Below, piece after piece: positions 62,951 to 64,000 of a stretch of DNA of 64,000 nt (position 1 is its first letter; the number at the start of each line of letters is the position of its first letter). The stretch is from Pocillopora verrucosa (Eukaryota; Cnidaria; Anthozoa; Scleractinia; Pocilloporidae): the NCBI RefSeq assembly GCF_036669915.1, contig NC_089315.1:13321255-13385254 (forward strand), written 5' to 3'. The translations under genes were made by a program, and so were the position numbers. The notes under the pieces were generated by a model. It was not told where the DNA came from. It was given only the letters and a program-made list of their open reading frames with translations, and did no database searches.

Positions 62951-64000
62951 CTAAAGGAAACATCTGTTTAAAACAAATCAGAAAAAGAACAGCTTAAGAA
63001 AAGACTAAGCGACTTTTTTGATAGTCATGATTCATTCTATAACTGTATCTCGAGATCCATGATTGTCAAGTTTTAAACACGAAAATTCATGATTCCTTCT
63101 ACTTCAACCGCCATGATTCCTGTCGTGTAAATTGCTTCAACCACAAAAATATGAATTGTTTTCCAGAATTTAACCATTTAGTTTTACATTTCTCAACCAC
63201 GAGGCCGTGTAATTATATGACCTGAACGTCACTAATGCAATTGCGCGCAATACGTATAAAAAGATGAAAAATGTTGAAAAACTAAACAAGATGTTAATGT
63301 TCAGTCGCGACAATTCATGATTCATAATTTCACTTTTAGCAATATTCATTGTCCTTGTGTACACGTTTTATATTTCTAGAGCATATTTTCAGTCTTAATC
63401 AAATTTTAGGTAATTTCTTCTCCTTGAAGAGTGCCCCCACGTGACTCAAGGCATGCCAGTAAAAGAGGGTCGCAGTGGGGTTTAACAGTCAGCCGTCAAA
63501 GGGCCTAAAATTTAACTGTCTGCCGTCAAAAATGCTAATTTTACCGTCAATTGTAAAATAGTAGGTGAATACTAACCGTCAGATGCTTGAAAGGTGTTTC
63601 GGATTTTGCTATTTCCCCATTTTAGTTGCTTACCGCGAACAGTCGAACATCGTCTTTAAAGGATCTTTTAACTGGCAAATCAGATTCCAGATACTCACTC
63701 TATGGTCGTTTTAACTTTTTTTTGCCTAAACTGATTGCTTGGAATGTTTTGATATCTAAATTTAATAGTTTATATTCAAAGAGAGCCAACGTATTTGATA
63801 AGTTATTAATTCTTGCCAGAGGCCATTCCACGCGGCGTTAATCCCGCCTATAGACCAAGTCATTACAGACAACAGTTTACTTCATGTCATGCATGTCATG
63901 TCACGTCGAACGTGTTGGAAGCCGTCGTGAGCTTGTATTATGAAGGAAAAGATAAAGCTTTCGAGCGATCCTAGACAAGCATTTCTGTTGGGGAAAAGCA
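62951..64000. other. Upstream side of the RLR gene; no exon assigned
   Basis: The first visible RLR exon starts with a single base completing a codon, so an earlier coding exon must exist to the right. I found no minus-strand exon with a convincing matching donor. A short open segment at about 63637-63705 (translating SEYLESDLPVKRSFKDDV) ends at a good donor but in the wrong phase. Degenerate repeats of CAGTCAGCCGTCAAA type (three to four units) lie at 63485-63590. Confidence 0.35.

Noticed and set aside
63637..63705. Possible upstream RLR exon (SEYLESDLPVKRSFKDDV)
   Set aside because: Ends at a good donor in phase 0, while the next RLR exon needs two bases before its first base. It also has a poor acceptor.

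Overview
The window is nuclear DNA from an animal with split genes. Introns are short to medium, splice sites are GT/AG, intergenic DNA is AT-rich and there are many small dispersed repeats. The gene repertoire points to a cnidarian, most likely a stony coral (inference): an RNA helicase sensor with a TRADD-like N-terminus, a complement factor B/C2-like protein, tRNA-derived SINEs and palindromic repeats of kinds I associate with anthozoan genomes. Species cannot be named from the sequence alone. All gene models below were built by hand from reading frames, splice sites and matching intron phases; each complete spliced frame sums to a multiple of three.

Left part (1-28.6 kb), housekeeping genes: the 5' part of MCMBP (minus strand, leaving the window at the left edge) stands head to head with TMCO1 (plus, 7 exons), with 218 bp between their start codons. 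A single-exon gene for an unrecognised basic coiled-coil protein follows at 7.3-7.9 kb. Next come a five-exon centromeric histone H3 (CENP-A-like, 11.6-14.6 kb) and a 24-exon DENND1/connecdenn-type Rab exchange factor (16.8-28.6 kb).

Middle (28.6-35 kb): gene-poor and repeat-rich. It holds two copies of a roughly 210 bp inverted-repeat element, one split by a TA-flanked miniature transposon, and a possible first exon for a small secreted protein.

Right part (35-64 kb), immune-like genes: a secreted two-sushi / von Willebrand A / trypsin-like protein of factor B/C2 architecture (plus, 9 exons) in which the catalytic serine is glycine and the metal site is degraded; a mitofusin/fuzzy onions-like membrane GTPase (minus, 5 exons); and a RIG-I/MDA5-like RNA helicase (minus, 12 exons seen, 5' end not found). 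The helicase carries a TRADD-like N-terminal region and an acidic insert of about 150 residues before its second RecA domain. RIG-I-like receptors sense viral RNA, and in vertebrates signal at mitochondria where mitofusins modulate the pathway, so the adjacency of these two genes is suggestive but not proof of a working link.

No prokaryotic-type features, CRISPR arrays, rRNA or intact tRNA genes were seen.
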